A stretch of DNA of 64,000 nucleotides, taken from assembly GCA_023228995.1 (NCBI GenBank), contig JALOAD010000007.1, positions 1 to 64,000 on the forward strand, read 5' to 3'. The position numbers and the translations under genes are program-made. Below, piece by piece: positions 27,841 to 37,544 of this stretch; the first letter of the stretch is position 1, and each line of letters starts with the position of its first letter. The notes beneath the pieces are model-generated. The model was given only the letters and a program-made list of their open reading frames with translations, did not search any database and had not been told where the DNA came from. This DNA is from Candidatus Muiribacterium halophilum. GTDB taxonomy: Bacteria > Muiribacteriota > Muiribacteriia > Muiribacteriales > Muiribacteriaceae.

Positions 27841-28090
27841 AATAGTTAATACAGTTAGCACAAATTTATCATTTTATGATAAATTTGTTAGTTGAAAAAA
27901 ACACTGTTTTTATACCAGTTTCATACACTTTCACATACCGTTCTCATACGCTTTCACATACCGTTCTCATACGCTTTCATACTGCTTTTAATACAGATCC
28001 CGGCTCAGAATAGTACCGGGATAACAGTATTTTGTCACTAATGTCATAAAATGACATGTCGCGCTCTATCCGTCACAGCTTCACTGATTT
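27841..28090 (-). repeat. 250-bp dispersed repeat, copy 2 (inverted relative to copy 1)
   Basis: Its reverse complement matches 22411-22662 with only scattered substitutions and a 1-2 base length difference. It occupies most of the 470-bp gap 27764-28233, which otherwise shows only AT-rich spacer. It carries three tandem 23-bp family A units and the same three palindromes. Confidence 0.85.
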
Positions 28091-28233
28091 AACTCTCAAC
28101 CCTTTCACCCTTCACTTATTTTCAATTATCCTTTTTGTCTTTTTACACAACTTCCTCTAATTTGACAATATAAGCAATATATAATAATATTTCCACAACA
28201 TTAATAAAAATATCTTTTCGGAGTATATTTTTT

Positions 28234-28581
28234 ATGGAAATTAACTTCAAACATATTGAAGAAGAAAATATAGTTATTGTTTTTCCATCTGGTTCTTTTG
28301 AAATGGAAGATTCTGCATACTTCGAAAAAACAGTTTCTGATATTATTTCTGAAACTAAAACCAAAAAACTGCTTTTAAACATGTCTATGCTTGAATATCT
28401 CAATTCAACCGCATTAAATCTTTTTATTGGTGTTTATAATAGATTGCTAAAAAGTGGCATTAGAATAGTGTTTTGCTCTCTTTCAAAACCAGTAGAAACT
28501 TTATTTAATATAACTTCTTTAAAACTTCTTGTTCCAATATATCCAACCGAATGGGATGCAATTCAATATTTAAAAAAATAA
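28234..28581 (+). CDS. STAS-domain anti-sigma factor antagonist
   Basis: This 115-residue single STAS domain has the LNMSMLEYLNSTALNLFIG segment (about 48-66), with the candidate phospho-Ser in NSTALN. It is a paralogue of the protein at 8651. It starts at ATG with CGGAG upstream. It is monocistronic, about 140 bp after the repeat copy 2. Probable role is partner switching with an RsbW-like kinase; the partner is not adjacent. Confidence 0.82.
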   Translation: MEINFKHIEEENIVIVFPSGSFEMEDSAYFEKTVSDIISETKTKKLLLNMSMLEYLNSTALNLFIGVYNRLLKSGIRIVFCSLSKPVETLFNITSLKLLVPIYPTEWDAIQYLKK

Positions 28582-28723
28582 ATTATTTTTTTTAATTTTT
28601 TTTATTTTAAATGATTTTTTTACTATAAAGACCGATGACCCTTTTTTTAAAAGTATTTATTTACAATATATACAGAGTCTCAAATGTCGTTTTTGTCGTT
28701 TTTCCTAAAACTGAACAATGTTG

Positions 28724-28752
28724 TTGACAAATTGTTTTTTAGTATTTATAAT
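28724..28752 (+). promoter_or_regulatory. Perfect consensus sigma70 promoter
   Basis: TTGACA (28724-28729), a 17-bp spacer and TATAAT (28747-28752) match the consensus at all twelve positions. The start codon at 28801 follows a leader with GGAGG. It implies strong constitutive expression unless repressed. Confidence 0.88.
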
Positions 28753-28800
28753 AACATGTATAGAAATAAACAAAAATTAAATCCAAGGAGGATTCATATA

Positions 28801-29352
28801 ATGAACATTGGTGAAGAATTGAGAAAAACTAGAAACTTAAAAGGTTATACTATGAAATACTTAGCTGACAACGCTGGTATATCACAAGCTCTTGTTTCAC
28901 AAATTGAAAGAAATGTAGTAGATCCATCTTTAAAAACTTTAAGAGCTATACTAAGAGTATTGGATACTGAACTTGCAACTTTCTTCCTTTACGATTCATC
29001 AACTCCTGAAGTTGTATTTGCTAGAAAAAACAGAACTAAAATGCAGTTAAAAAACCCAAAACTTATTGCTGAAAATCTTGTTGATCCTACAATAACAAAA
29101 AGAATGCAGCCTTTAAGACTAATTATACCTAACAATGAAGCTTTTACAAAAAACGATTATAAACACACAGGTGAAGAATTTGGATTTGTACTTACTGGAA
29201 CTGGGACAATCAAATTAAAAAACAAATTAAATGATTATCACATTAAAGTAGGAGATACTTTCTATATACCTTCACATTTATTTGACAGAATTGAAAACAA
29301 TGGAAAAGATGATCTTGAAATTATATGGGTAGCAACCCCTCCAACCATGTAA
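28801..29352 (+). CDS. XRE-family regulator with C-terminal cupin domain
   Basis: This 183-residue protein has an HTH_3 domain (about 4-60, MKYLADNAGISQALVSQIER) and a cupin (about 105-180, HTGEEFGFVLTGTGTIK). This class regulates, for example, polyamine or amino-acid metabolism, with the cupin as ligand sensor. The ATG at 28801 has AAGGAGG upstream; a longer frame from 28684 would start before the promoter and is rejected. It is monocistronic, with a perfect promoter and a strong terminator. Confidence 0.9.
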   Translation: MNIGEELRKTRNLKGYTMKYLADNAGISQALVSQIERNVVDPSLKTLRAILRVLDTELATFFLYDSSTPEVVFARKNRTKMQLKNPKLIAENLVDPTITKRMQPLRLIIPNNEAFTKNDYKHTGEEFGFVLTGTGTIKLKNKLNDYHIKVGDTFYIPSHLFDRIENNGKDDLEIIWVATPPTM

Positions 29353-29362
29353 TATTTTTTTT

Positions 29363-29391
29363 AAAGGGCTTCTTCGGAAGCCCTTTTTTTT
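29363..29391 (+). terminator. Intrinsic terminator after XRE-cupin gene
   Basis: The ten-base stem AAAGGGCTTC/GAAGCCCTTT (29363-29372, 29377-29386) has a stable TTCG tetraloop and a T-run. Confidence 0.93.
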
Positions 29392-29421
29392 ATTTCAACG
29401 AAATTTTATTTCAACGAAATG

Positions 29422-30162
29422 TTATTTCCAGGAAATACCCCAAACAGGAATATCCTTCTCAATATTAACCCAGAATTCCTCACCTTTTTTTAGATAAATA
29501 TTTTGAGTATTAGGAAAAACTAATCCAGATATAGAACCTTGAAATCCAGCAACAATATAACCAATACCACCCATAAGAATATTTAAATTAGGTCTTGTCT
29601 TCATTTCATATTCTTTTTCAAAAAAAATACTATCGCCATACCATGTAAGAACACTTTTTATTCTTCCAGATATTTTACCATTATTCAAAAGACCTTTTCT
29701 TTTTTTTAATTTAGTAATCTCAAGAATACCCTTTAAACCACTTGGAAGAACAAGAGCATTTTGATAATAATAATCCTCAGCAACTTCTATTTCATAATCT
29801 CCAACTTCATCAATAGCAGAGTGAATATTATCAAGAAGTCTAAATTTCAATTTAGTATTTTTCTTTAATCTTCCATTAACATAATCAATATGAGTAGTAT
29901 CTGAAAAATAAAATTTTAAAATTTTATCAATTCTCTTAAATCTAGAATAATAAGGAAATATCTCCCCCCATGTTTTCATTTCAATATTATTTATCTTTTT
30001 CCCATAATCAACTTCTGTCACTTTACCAAAAAGCCTCCACTCAACAAAAACAAGTTTTGTAAAAAACTCTCTTTCAAAATCCTGACAAAAAGTTTTTTGA
30101 TAAGAAAAGGAAAAAGCAATAAAAAAACAAAGTGAAAAAAAAGAAATTCTTTTAAAAACCAT
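29422..30162 (-). CDS. Unknown exported protein
   Basis: From the ATG at 30162 the protein is 246 residues, with a signal peptide (KRISFFSLCFFIAFSFSY) and a mature beta-rich domain. A frame from 30201 adds 13 residues that overlap the lipoprotein gene and delay the signal peptide, so I prefer 30162. The C-terminal half has repeated short strands and LKKGEEFWVNIEKDIPVW, a pattern seen in beta-barrel caps of secreted proteins; no family named. It follows the lipoprotein gene and is probably co-transcribed. Confidence 0.65.
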   Translation of the reverse strand: MVFKRISFFSLCFFIAFSFSYQKTFCQDFEREFFTKLVFVEWRLFGKVTEVDYGKKINNIEMKTWGEIFPYYSRFKRIDKILKFYFSDTTHIDYVNGRLKKNTKLKFRLLDNIHSAIDEVGDYEIEVAEDYYYQNALVLPSGLKGILEITKLKKRKGLLNNGKISGRIKSVLTWYGDSIFFEKEYEMKTRPNLNILMGGIGYIVAGFQGSISGLVFPNTQNIYLKKGEEFWVNIEKDIPVWGISWK

Positions 30163-30166
30163 TTTA

Positions 30167-30652
30167 TTAAAGACGCAATTTAATATGAAGTTTATTCTCA
30201 TTTATATTTTCCAAAACTATTTTATAAAAATTAGTTTCAACAATATTATTATCTTCATAAAAATTAACTTTTAAAATATCAGCAACAGCAACAGTACAAA
30301 CAGGAATAGCAAGTTCAGTATCACCTTTTCTAAACCATGTCTCAAATCTGTAATCAGTCGATTTAGAAAGATAATAATCAACAAAATCTTTTTCAAGATT
30401 AAGACTCCAACCCGCAGGTCTTGGAAACTCAACTTCAACTCTAATATCATCTTCACGACTATATAAATAATCAATTGGTATTTCAAGCTTAAAATCATAA
30501 ATATCAATAACAGTCTGTGTAGAATCAAGCATAGAAGATCTATCAACTTCACCAGTTATAGATGTAATCGGTGTACTTTGATCAGTCTTTGAACAACCAG
30601 TTAGTGTAAACAATAAAAAAATATTAAAGCATAAAATTATAATTTTCTTCAT
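30167..30652 (-). CDS. Putative lipoprotein
   Basis: This 161-residue protein has a type II signal peptide ending in the lipobox LTGC (Cys at about 20), then a Ser/Thr-rich linker and a beta-rich domain of unknown family. It should be anchored in the inner or outer membrane on the periplasmic side. It lies before the exported protein gene and likely forms a pair with it. Confidence 0.7.
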   Translation of the reverse strand: MKKIIILCFNIFLLFTLTGCSKTDQSTPITSITGEVDRSSMLDSTQTVIDIYDFKLEIPIDYLYSREDDIRVEVEFPRPAGWSLNLEKDFVDYYLSKSTDYRFETWFRKGDTELAIPVCTVAVADILKVNFYEDNNIVETNFYKIVLENINENKLHIKLRL

Positions 30653-30715
30653 AGTTAAATTATCGGAATATAAAAAATAATGATGAAGTCAAACCGGTAC
30701 ACATTACATTAAATT

Positions 30716-30853
30716 TTATCTATTAAAATACATTTCTCTAATTGCTTCTTTTATATTAAACTGATTTCTTTCTTTAAAATCAGCATTTATCCGCATTATT
30801 TTTGTCTTTTTATTTAAAATACTTTGTTTTTGTGAAATCTGTTTTTTTTTCAT
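30716..30853 (-). CDS. Small basic protein, 45 residues
   Basis: A short frame starting at ATG 30853 with AGAGGGGTG as ribosome binding site, 11 bp after the HDOD gene. The product is basic (many Lys, Arg), with a helical C-terminal half (FNIKEAIREMYFNR). Coding potential is supported by the strong ribosome binding site and tight spacing, not by homology. Confidence 0.5.
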   Translation of the reverse strand: MKKKQISQKQSILNKKTKIMRINADFKERNQFNIKEAIREMYFNR

Positions 30854-30864
30854 ATTCACCCCTC

Positions 30865-31764
30865 TTAGGATTTTAATGTCTTAAAAATATCCTCAACTTC
30901 TTCTCTCATACCTTTTACTCTTGAAAGAAGTTTTTTTGTATCAAATTTATTTTTATCAAAATAATTCCATATATTAGAATCAAGTTTACTATTAAAATCT
31001 CCAGAATTTCCAATTTTGGAAAGCTTTATAATATTATCCGAAATATGACTTATACCAACAAGGTAAGTTGTTTTACCCATTATAAATTCATTAATCGGTG
31101 GATTATGATGAGAAGCAACAACAAGTTTTATTTTTTTAGGAATACTCCATTTTTCACAAAGCCATCTACCAACTTCAGCATGATTAAATTTGAGCAATTT
31201 ATTTTCAGCTTCAAAAAAAGAAATTTTTTCTCTTTCAACCTCTGAAAGAAGTCTTGTCATCAATGTAGGCATATAAACAGCATAAATTAATTTACCTATA
31301 TCATGCATTATACCACTTACCCAAATATCCTCAGATACATCAACCTGAAGAATTTCAGCTACAATTTTATTCAAAAATGCAACAGCAAGCGAATGTTTCC
31401 AAAAATTTTCAATACTAAATTCAAATTGACTAAAACTATCAAAACTCTTAATAACAGATACACCAATTATAATACTTCTAACCTGATTAACTCCCAATCT
31501 CATAATCGCATTATCAATTGAAGTTGTCTCGGAATTACCAGCATAAAATGCAGAATTTGCAACTCTTAAAAGCTTTGTTGTAATTGCCTGATCCATATTT
31601 ACAGTTTCAGCAAGTTCTTTTACAGAAAAATTAGGATTATTAACTGTTTTCAGAAGTTTTGCAGCAACAATTGGAAGTGTAGGAATATCATCGATTTTAT
31701 CAAGAACAGATAATAATTCCTCTTTTGATAAAACAATAAGATCTTCAAAATGGAAAATATTCAT
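30865..31764 (-). CDS. HDOD-domain signalling protein
   Basis: This 299-residue protein is dominated by an HDOD domain (about 20-220): LPTLPIVAAKLLKTVNNPN, LRVANSAFY, IMHDIGKLIYAVYMP and FNHAEVGRWLCEKW. HDOD proteins relate to HD phosphohydrolases and act in signalling or cyclic-di-nucleotide networks. Some HD-type residues are retained (HDIGK). It lies downstream of nadB with an 80-bp gap and upstream of the 45-residue protein. Confidence 0.85.
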   Translation of the reverse strand: MNIFHFEDLIVLSKEELLSVLDKIDDIPTLPIVAAKLLKTVNNPNFSVKELAETVNMDQAITTKLLRVANSAFYAGNSETTSIDNAIMRLGVNQVRSIIIGVSVIKSFDSFSQFEFSIENFWKHSLAVAFLNKIVAEILQVDVSEDIWVSGIMHDIGKLIYAVYMPTLMTRLLSEVEREKISFFEAENKLLKFNHAEVGRWLCEKWSIPKKIKLVVASHHNPPINEFIMGKTTYLVGISHISDNIIKLSKIGNSGDFNSKLDSNIWNYFDKNKFDTKKLLSRVKGMREEVEDIFKTLKS

Positions 31765-31844
31765 AATAATAAATAACCTCTCTTTTTAAATATTAGCATA
31801 AAAAAAAATTAATTGCCATATGAATCCTTTCATATCGTTAAATA

Positions 31845-33368
31845 TTAAAAATTCAATGATTTTATTATAGTATTTTGATTTATTATAGTATGAAATTGAG
31901 AATTTTCATTATCAACAGAATCTATCCTTTTATGAACACCAATGCTTTTTTCTCTTAAAAGAGCACTTTGCATAATAAGTTTTGAAACCTGATACATATT
32001 CATAAGGCAAAGATTTTCTTGATCTGATGGAATTAGCGTATAAATATTTTGCTTGTCAATATAATCCTTTAAGATTAAAAGTCCTTTACTGTTTCGTTTA
32101 ATGCCAATATATTTTTCATTCATTTCTTTAAGTTCATTTTTTTTAGAAAAAACATCAACATTGTATTTAGCAGTTTTAATTTTACTAGTTAAAATATTAA
32201 TTTTATCTATTTTATTTATTTCAACACTATTAGCTGATGAAATACCATATACAAGACATTCAAGAAGAGAATTACTAGCAAGTCTGTTTGCTCCATGAAC
32301 TCCTGAAGCTGCACATTCTCCGCAAGCATATATATTATCTATATTTGTTTTTCCATTATTATCAACCTTAATACCACCAATAAAATAATGACAAGCAGGC
32401 CTTACCGGAACAGGTTGTAATGCAATATCAAAACCTTCATTTAGACAATATTGATATATATTTGGAAATCTATTTATCAGATAATCTTTACCAAGATGTC
32501 TAACATCAAGATAAACATTAGAAATATTATTTTTTTCCATATAATCTGTAATACCTAAGCTAACAATATCTCTAGGTGCTAATTCTGCCTTTTCATGATA
32601 TAGCCCAAGAAATTCATTTCCCTTATTATCAATTATCTTACCACCTTCACCTCTTAATGATTCAGATATAAGAAAAAAATTTTTACCAGCACAAAAAACA
32701 GTAGGATGAAATTGAATAAATTCCATATCACACAATTCTATTCCAGCTCTCCATGCCATAGCAATTCCATCTCCAGTCAAAAGAGTTGAATTAGATGTTG
32801 ATGAAAATAATCCTCCAATACCACCTGTAGATATAATGAAATTTTGAGAATTAATCTCTTTAACATCATTATTTTTATTAAAATAGAAAAGCGAATATAT
32901 ATTATTATATTTATCTTTTGAAAAATCACATGCAAATCCTTCAATAAAATCAATATCGTGACAATTTTTTCTAATATATTCTGAAAGACCTCTATGAATC
33001 TCCCTACCGGTAATATCACCTATATGAAGCACACGATCATAACTATGAGCAGCTTCTTTTGTTGGAATATCATTAAAAAAAACACCTTTATTATTCAACC
33101 ATTTAAGAATATCCTGAGCTGAATGTATTAAAAAATGAGTATTTTCTATACAATTAAGATTTTTTCCAGCGTTTATTGTATCAACATAATGACTTTGAGC
33201 TGAATCTTCCTCATATACAGGAATAGAAACTCCACCTTGTGCTTTAAAAGAATTATTTTCTTCTTTTTCCTTTTTATAAAGAACAGCTGTTTTAAAACCC
33301 CTTTCATATGAAGTTATTGCAGAAGAAAGTCCGGCAATTCCACCACCGATAACCACAACATCATACAT
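31845..33368 (-). CDS. nadB: L-aspartate oxidase
   Basis: This 507-residue FAD enzyme makes iminoaspartate for NAD synthesis, using fumarate as acceptor in anaerobes. It has the dinucleotide motif VVIGGGIAGLSSA at the N-terminus, KAQGGVS (about 43-49), the active-site region RGEGGKIIDNKGNEF (about 259-273) and the C-terminal flavin loop GECAASGVHGANRLASNS. It is shorter than E. coli NadB at the C-terminus. nadA and nadC are not in this window. Confidence 0.9.
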   Translation of the reverse strand: MYDVVVIGGGIAGLSSAITSYERGFKTAVLYKKEKEENNSFKAQGGVSIPVYEEDSAQSHYVDTINAGKNLNCIENTHFLIHSAQDILKWLNNKGVFFNDIPTKEAAHSYDRVLHIGDITGREIHRGLSEYIRKNCHDIDFIEGFACDFSKDKYNNIYSLFYFNKNNDVKEINSQNFIISTGGIGGLFSSTSNSTLLTGDGIAMAWRAGIELCDMEFIQFHPTVFCAGKNFFLISESLRGEGGKIIDNKGNEFLGLYHEKAELAPRDIVSLGITDYMEKNNISNVYLDVRHLGKDYLINRFPNIYQYCLNEGFDIALQPVPVRPACHYFIGGIKVDNNGKTNIDNIYACGECAASGVHGANRLASNSLLECLVYGISSANSVEINKIDKINILTSKIKTAKYNVDVFSKKNELKEMNEKYIGIKRNSKGLLILKDYIDKQNIYTLIPSDQENLCLMNMYQVSKLIMQSALLREKSIGVHKRIDSVDNENSQFHTIINQNTIIKSLNF

Positions 33369-33399
33369 AATTACCTCTTTATAAAATAATATTTATATT

Positions 33400-35697
33400 T
33401 TATTCTGAAAGATATTCTGATACATTCACAATATCTCTGTTTACTTTATCAAGTGCTCGATTTATTTTATGAACTAATGCATCATCACCCATAAAAACTC
33501 TTTTTATCTGCTGAAGAAGATCAATAACCTGTCTAAAAAGCCTTATTATATCACCTTCTGAAAGATGTGTAAGATGCAGAATATCTTTAAATTCAGCACC
33601 ATTACTCCAAGCATTTGCAGGAGCAATAACATCAAAATAAATAGATTTACTTGGTTCAAGCCCTGCTCTAACTTCTTCTTTTTTTATAGCCTCGACAATC
33701 CATTTAGCTCTTTTAACTTTATTATACATATTATTTCTATCAATTCGTGTATTATAATCTTTTTTTGGATTAATTTCATATATCATACAAGCACAAAGAA
33801 CATTTATTTCATCTTCATTATAATCATGAAAAATTCCTTCCATAGCAAGTTCAGTAACCATAAGTTCATATCCATATATTCTTGAACCAATCTTTCCTCT
33901 ACCTGTTAATTCACCATTTTCAATATAACCTGTTTTTTCAAGAAAATTATATTTTTTAAGAAAAATCTGAAAATGATCTGGACTCGCTGCTCTTCCATGT
34001 TCTTCAAGTTCATTTATACGCTTATTATAATCTCTAACTTTTGATGCAAGATTTTTACATTTTTTTTGTTCAGGACAATCAGAGCATTTTATATTTGAAA
34101 GTTTTTTAGTAGCTCTATTAAGATTTTGTTTTACTTTAGACATCTCAGATGATAGTTTTTTATATAATTTTCTGCTCAAATTACCGCTAGCAAGTCTTTC
34201 TTTAAGAACTTTAAGTTTTATAGTAAATCTATGTTTTTTTCTAAGATTCGCACTATAAGACTTCCATTCTTCATAATCAGAACAGGCAATCTTTGTTTTA
34301 GTATCATCAAGAACTTCTTGTTTTTGATCAATTTTTTCTTTTAACTCATTTTTTTTAGAAACACTTAAAAACTGAGCAAAACTCATTTTCAAAATATCTT
34401 TTATCTGTTCAATCTCATATTGATCTATAAGATTAAGAACAGTATTATAAGATAGTTTAAACTGACTTTCTAAAGGTTCAAGTTTTGTATCATCAAATAT
34501 TCTTTCAAGTTCATCATATTTAAGAAATGAAGATTCTACAACAGATACAACATAACCTTGCTCATCAATTCCTCTTCTACCTGCACGACCAGCCATCTGA
34601 TAATATTCATTATTTTTTAAATATCTAAATTCAATTCCATCATATTTTTCTAAAGATGCAAAAACCGCAGCTCGAGCAGGCATATTAACACCAACAGCAA
34701 AAGTTTCTGTAACAAAAATAACTTTTAAAAGTCCCATACCAAAAAGTATTTCAATAACTTCTTTAAGAACAGGTAATATTCCTGCATTATGAACTCCTAC
34801 ACCATTCATAGCTAGTTTTCTTAAAAGCTCTACAGTTTTAATGCTTGTAATATCATATCTTTTTATAACATCTGAAAAATGTTTTGAAACAATCTTTTTT
34901 TGTTCTTTATCGAGAAAATCAAATTCTTTAGCAACTTCTTTACCATATTTAAAACAACCTTCTCGTGAAAAAACAAAACATATTGAAGGAAGAAGATCTT
35001 TTTTTTGCAAAACATGTACAAGATCTGAAATTCCTTTAATATTAAAATTTTTAGCTAATTTTTGAACACTTTCTTTTGAATTTTCAGCAAGAAATTTATC
35101 AGAAGGTATAAGTCCTGATTTTTTAGTAAAAACATTATGATATAAAGGAACAGGTCTATCAAATTTTTCAATAAGACTTACTTCATGTTTTTTAATATCC
35201 TGTATCCAATCTGCAAGATCTGATGCATTAGGTATAGTAGCCGATAAACAAAGGAATCTCATCTGAGGAAGTGCAAATATAACGCTTTCTTCCCATATAA
35301 CACCTCTTTGTATGTCATTTATATAATGAATTTCATCAAATATAATGTATTTTACATCTTCTAAAAGTTCTTTTTCTGCAAAAAGCATATTTCTAAAAAT
35401 CTCAGTTGTCATAATAAGAATCTGTGCACCATTATTTATTGATATATCACCTGTAAGCATACCAACTTTATCTTTATATATTTTAGAAAAATCCCTGTAT
35501 TTTTGATTACTCAAAGCTTTAATTGGAGCAGTGTAAATTGCTCTTTCACCCTCTTTTAAAAAATTATCCAAAAGATATTCTGCAATAAGAGTTTTTCCAC
35601 ATCCTGTTGGTGCTGCAACCACAACACTTTTACCAGCTTTCAGATCATTTACTGCATTGACCTGAAAATCATCCATTATTATTCCTTTATATTCCAT
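33400..35697 (-). CDS. Ski2/Mtr4-like superfamily II RNA helicase
   Basis: This 765-residue helicase has motif I VVAAPTGCGKTLIAEYLL (about 26-43), motif II DEIH, motif III SATIP, motif V region VGVNMPARA and motif VI MAGRAGRRG (about 367-375). After the RecA folds comes a helical region with a CSDCPEQKKC cluster (about 540) and a DSHCT-like C-terminus. Bacterial members are likely RNA remodelers. An internal ATG at 35676 with AAAGG is an alternative start. Confidence 0.9.
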   Translation of the reverse strand: MEYKGIIMDDFQVNAVNDLKAGKSVVVAAPTGCGKTLIAEYLLDNFLKEGERAIYTAPIKALSNQKYRDFSKIYKDKVGMLTGDISINNGAQILIMTTEIFRNMLFAEKELLEDVKYIIFDEIHYINDIQRGVIWEESVIFALPQMRFLCLSATIPNASDLADWIQDIKKHEVSLIEKFDRPVPLYHNVFTKKSGLIPSDKFLAENSKESVQKLAKNFNIKGISDLVHVLQKKDLLPSICFVFSREGCFKYGKEVAKEFDFLDKEQKKIVSKHFSDVIKRYDITSIKTVELLRKLAMNGVGVHNAGILPVLKEVIEILFGMGLLKVIFVTETFAVGVNMPARAAVFASLEKYDGIEFRYLKNNEYYQMAGRAGRRGIDEQGYVVSVVESSFLKYDELERIFDDTKLEPLESQFKLSYNTVLNLIDQYEIEQIKDILKMSFAQFLSVSKKNELKEKIDQKQEVLDDTKTKIACSDYEEWKSYSANLRKKHRFTIKLKVLKERLASGNLSRKLYKKLSSEMSKVKQNLNRATKKLSNIKCSDCPEQKKCKNLASKVRDYNKRINELEEHGRAASPDHFQIFLKKYNFLEKTGYIENGELTGRGKIGSRIYGYELMVTELAMEGIFHDYNEDEINVLCACMIYEINPKKDYNTRIDRNNMYNKVKRAKWIVEAIKKEEVRAGLEPSKSIYFDVIAPANAWSNGAEFKDILHLTHLSEGDIIRLFRQVIDLLQQIKRVFMGDDALVHKINRALDKVNRDIVNVSEYLSE

Positions 35698-35748
35698 TCA
35701 TCCTACCTTTTATATTTTTTATTTTTATTAGAAATTTTAAATTTAAAT

Positions 35749-36984
35749 TTAATAAAGTCTCATAGTTTCAACATTTGTATAATAGAATTTTATTATTTCC
35801 TTATAATTCAATCCTTTTTTTGATAAACCAATAGCTCCCCACTGACATAAACCAACTCCATGCCCAGAGCCATGTCCTTTTATTTTATATCCATCATAAC
35901 GGATATTATTTCTTTTTTCTTCTGATTCAAGTAATATTTTTTTTATAAAATCTTTTTTTTCACTCTTTAAAATTGTATTTATTTTATCAATTTTTTTAGA
36001 TAATTTCGCAGAATTACCTCCAAAACCATATATTTCAAACATAGTACTCCATATTCTTTGAGCACCTATTTCAAGCCTAAACTGATTTGCAGAAACAAGA
36101 CATTCTCCCTTCTCACCTGTTAGCATTATAGACTTAGCTCTTCCAAAAGAATCTGATTGTTCGACATTTATCCTAATTATATTACCAATATTAAGATTTC
36201 TAAATCTTTGTGAAAGCTCTGACATAGATAATTCAAATTCCCAGTTAGCTCTTGGAGATTCTTCACAAAAATCACACCATCTACCTCTTGTATAAGGTAT
36301 TTCACTTCCAGTTGTCCAAGCAGTTTCATTATCTGTAGTTCCACCTCCACAAGCAGAATGATGATATGCTGAAATAAGTTCATCAAGATAAGTTATTACA
36401 ATACCTCTTGTACTGTCAACAGCTTTAATAATATTATCACTTTCTGTGTTAAAACCTCTATATACCTGACAATGAGTCGTAGAGCAAACATCAAAACCAT
36501 TTTGACCATGTTTTTGAAGGTTTTTTAAAGCATAAGTTCTACAAACTACCGCAAGAGTTTTTAAAGCTTCATCAGGAGATGATTTTAGCATTTCATTAGC
36601 TAATACTCCATAAAGATATTTTTCAATATCAAGAACATTTACAACATTAAAACCTGAATTATTATTTATTAACCTAATTATTCCTCTATATTTAAAATCA
36701 TCAAGTTCTATAAAATCACCAAAAGCTGGATATAATTCAACATAATTGTTTGAATAATTTCTTCCACCAATATTAAGGTTTTTCCCAGAATTCCTGACAA
36801 CTACTTCATTACTAAAAACTTTAACCTTGACATTATCTATTCTAAGTTCAATACCTTTATCACATTTAAAAACAAGCCTATTTTGATTTTCTAATATTCC
36901 TACTCTTATAATAGGAGTTTTTGAATATACACTAAAACTTAAAATAAAAACAATTAATATAAATAACAGTTTTTTATATATCAT
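35749..36984 (-). CDS. SpoIID/LytB-domain exported protein
   Basis: This 411-residue protein has a signal peptide (about 1-21) and a SpoIID domain: VVNVLDIEKYLYGVLANEM, TLAVVCRTYAL, YHHSACGGGTTDNETAW and GSGHGVGLCQWGA. SpoIID in sporulating bacteria is a lytic transglycosylase; in diderms the family acts on peptidoglycan, for example in cell separation. There are no spore genes nearby. It overlaps queH by 4 bp. Confidence 0.88.
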   Translation of the reverse strand: MIYKKLLFILIVFILSFSVYSKTPIIRVGILENQNRLVFKCDKGIELRIDNVKVKVFSNEVVVRNSGKNLNIGGRNYSNNYVELYPAFGDFIELDDFKYRGIIRLINNNSGFNVVNVLDIEKYLYGVLANEMLKSSPDEALKTLAVVCRTYALKNLQKHGQNGFDVCSTTHCQVYRGFNTESDNIIKAVDSTRGIVITYLDELISAYHHSACGGGTTDNETAWTTGSEIPYTRGRWCDFCEESPRANWEFELSMSELSQRFRNLNIGNIIRINVEQSDSFGRAKSIMLTGEKGECLVSANQFRLEIGAQRIWSTMFEIYGFGGNSAKLSKKIDKINTILKSEKKDFIKKILLESEEKRNNIRYDGYKIKGHGSGHGVGLCQWGAIGLSKKGLNYKEIIKFYYTNVETMRLY

Positions 36985-37544
36985 TTATATCTTTCTTCTT
37001 CACTAAATATACATCCGCAATAACCTTGACTGTATAAACCTTTTTCCTTTACAGCATTATTATTGTAATCTTCTCTCATATCGTATGATAAAAATTCAAT
37101 ATTATGTTTTTTAGAAAGTAATTCCCCATATTTATTTATATAATCATAATCTTGATTAGGAGAAGTTAGAAGTGTTGTTGTAAAAACATCAAAACCATTA
37201 GCTTTTGCAAATTGAACAGTTTCATCAAGTCTCCACTCAATACAACCATGACATCTAATATTACAATCTGATATTTTATTTAAAAACTCCTTTACATTGT
37301 AAAAATTATTATATTCTGATTTTATATTTTTGTTAATTAAAATTTTTCTTAAAACTTCCCTTCTTTTTCTAAATTCTTTAATTCCATTTATATTAGGATT
37401 AAACCAATAAACAGTTATATTAAAACTTTTTTCAAAATAATTTAAAAAATTCTCCAAACATATACCACAACAAGCATGAATTAGTAAATTAGGCTTTTTT
37501 ATATTTATTTCACCATTATTTGGAAAAATATCTTTTTGCTGCAT
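36981..37544 (-). CDS. queH: Epoxyqueuosine reductase QueH
   Basis: This 187-residue protein belongs to the non-cobalamin epoxyqueuosine reductase family. It has LIHACCGICLE (about 26-36), RCHGCIEWRLDET (about 96-108) and a C-terminal YCGC, which supply the conserved Cys ligands for a [4Fe-4S] cluster and iron. It performs the last step to queuosine in tRNA. It overlaps the ruvB 3' end by 29 bp and the SpoIID-like gene by 4 bp. Confidence 0.9.
   Translation of the reverse strand: MQQKDIFPNNGEINIKKPNLLIHACCGICLENFLNYFEKSFNITVYWFNPNINGIKEFRKRREVLRKILINKNIKSEYNNFYNVKEFLNKISDCNIRCHGCIEWRLDETVQFAKANGFDVFTTTLLTSPNQDYDYINKYGELLSKKHNIEFLSYDMREDYNNNAVKEKGLYSQGYCGCIFSEEERYK

Noticed and set aside
22411-28090. 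Composite transposon made of the two inverted repeats
   Set aside because: No transposase inside, the content is housekeeping genes, and the repeats have no terminal inverted ends.
35749-36984. Sporulation capacity from a SpoIID-domain protein
   Set aside because: SpoIID-like proteins are common in non-sporulating diderms and no other spore gene is in the window.
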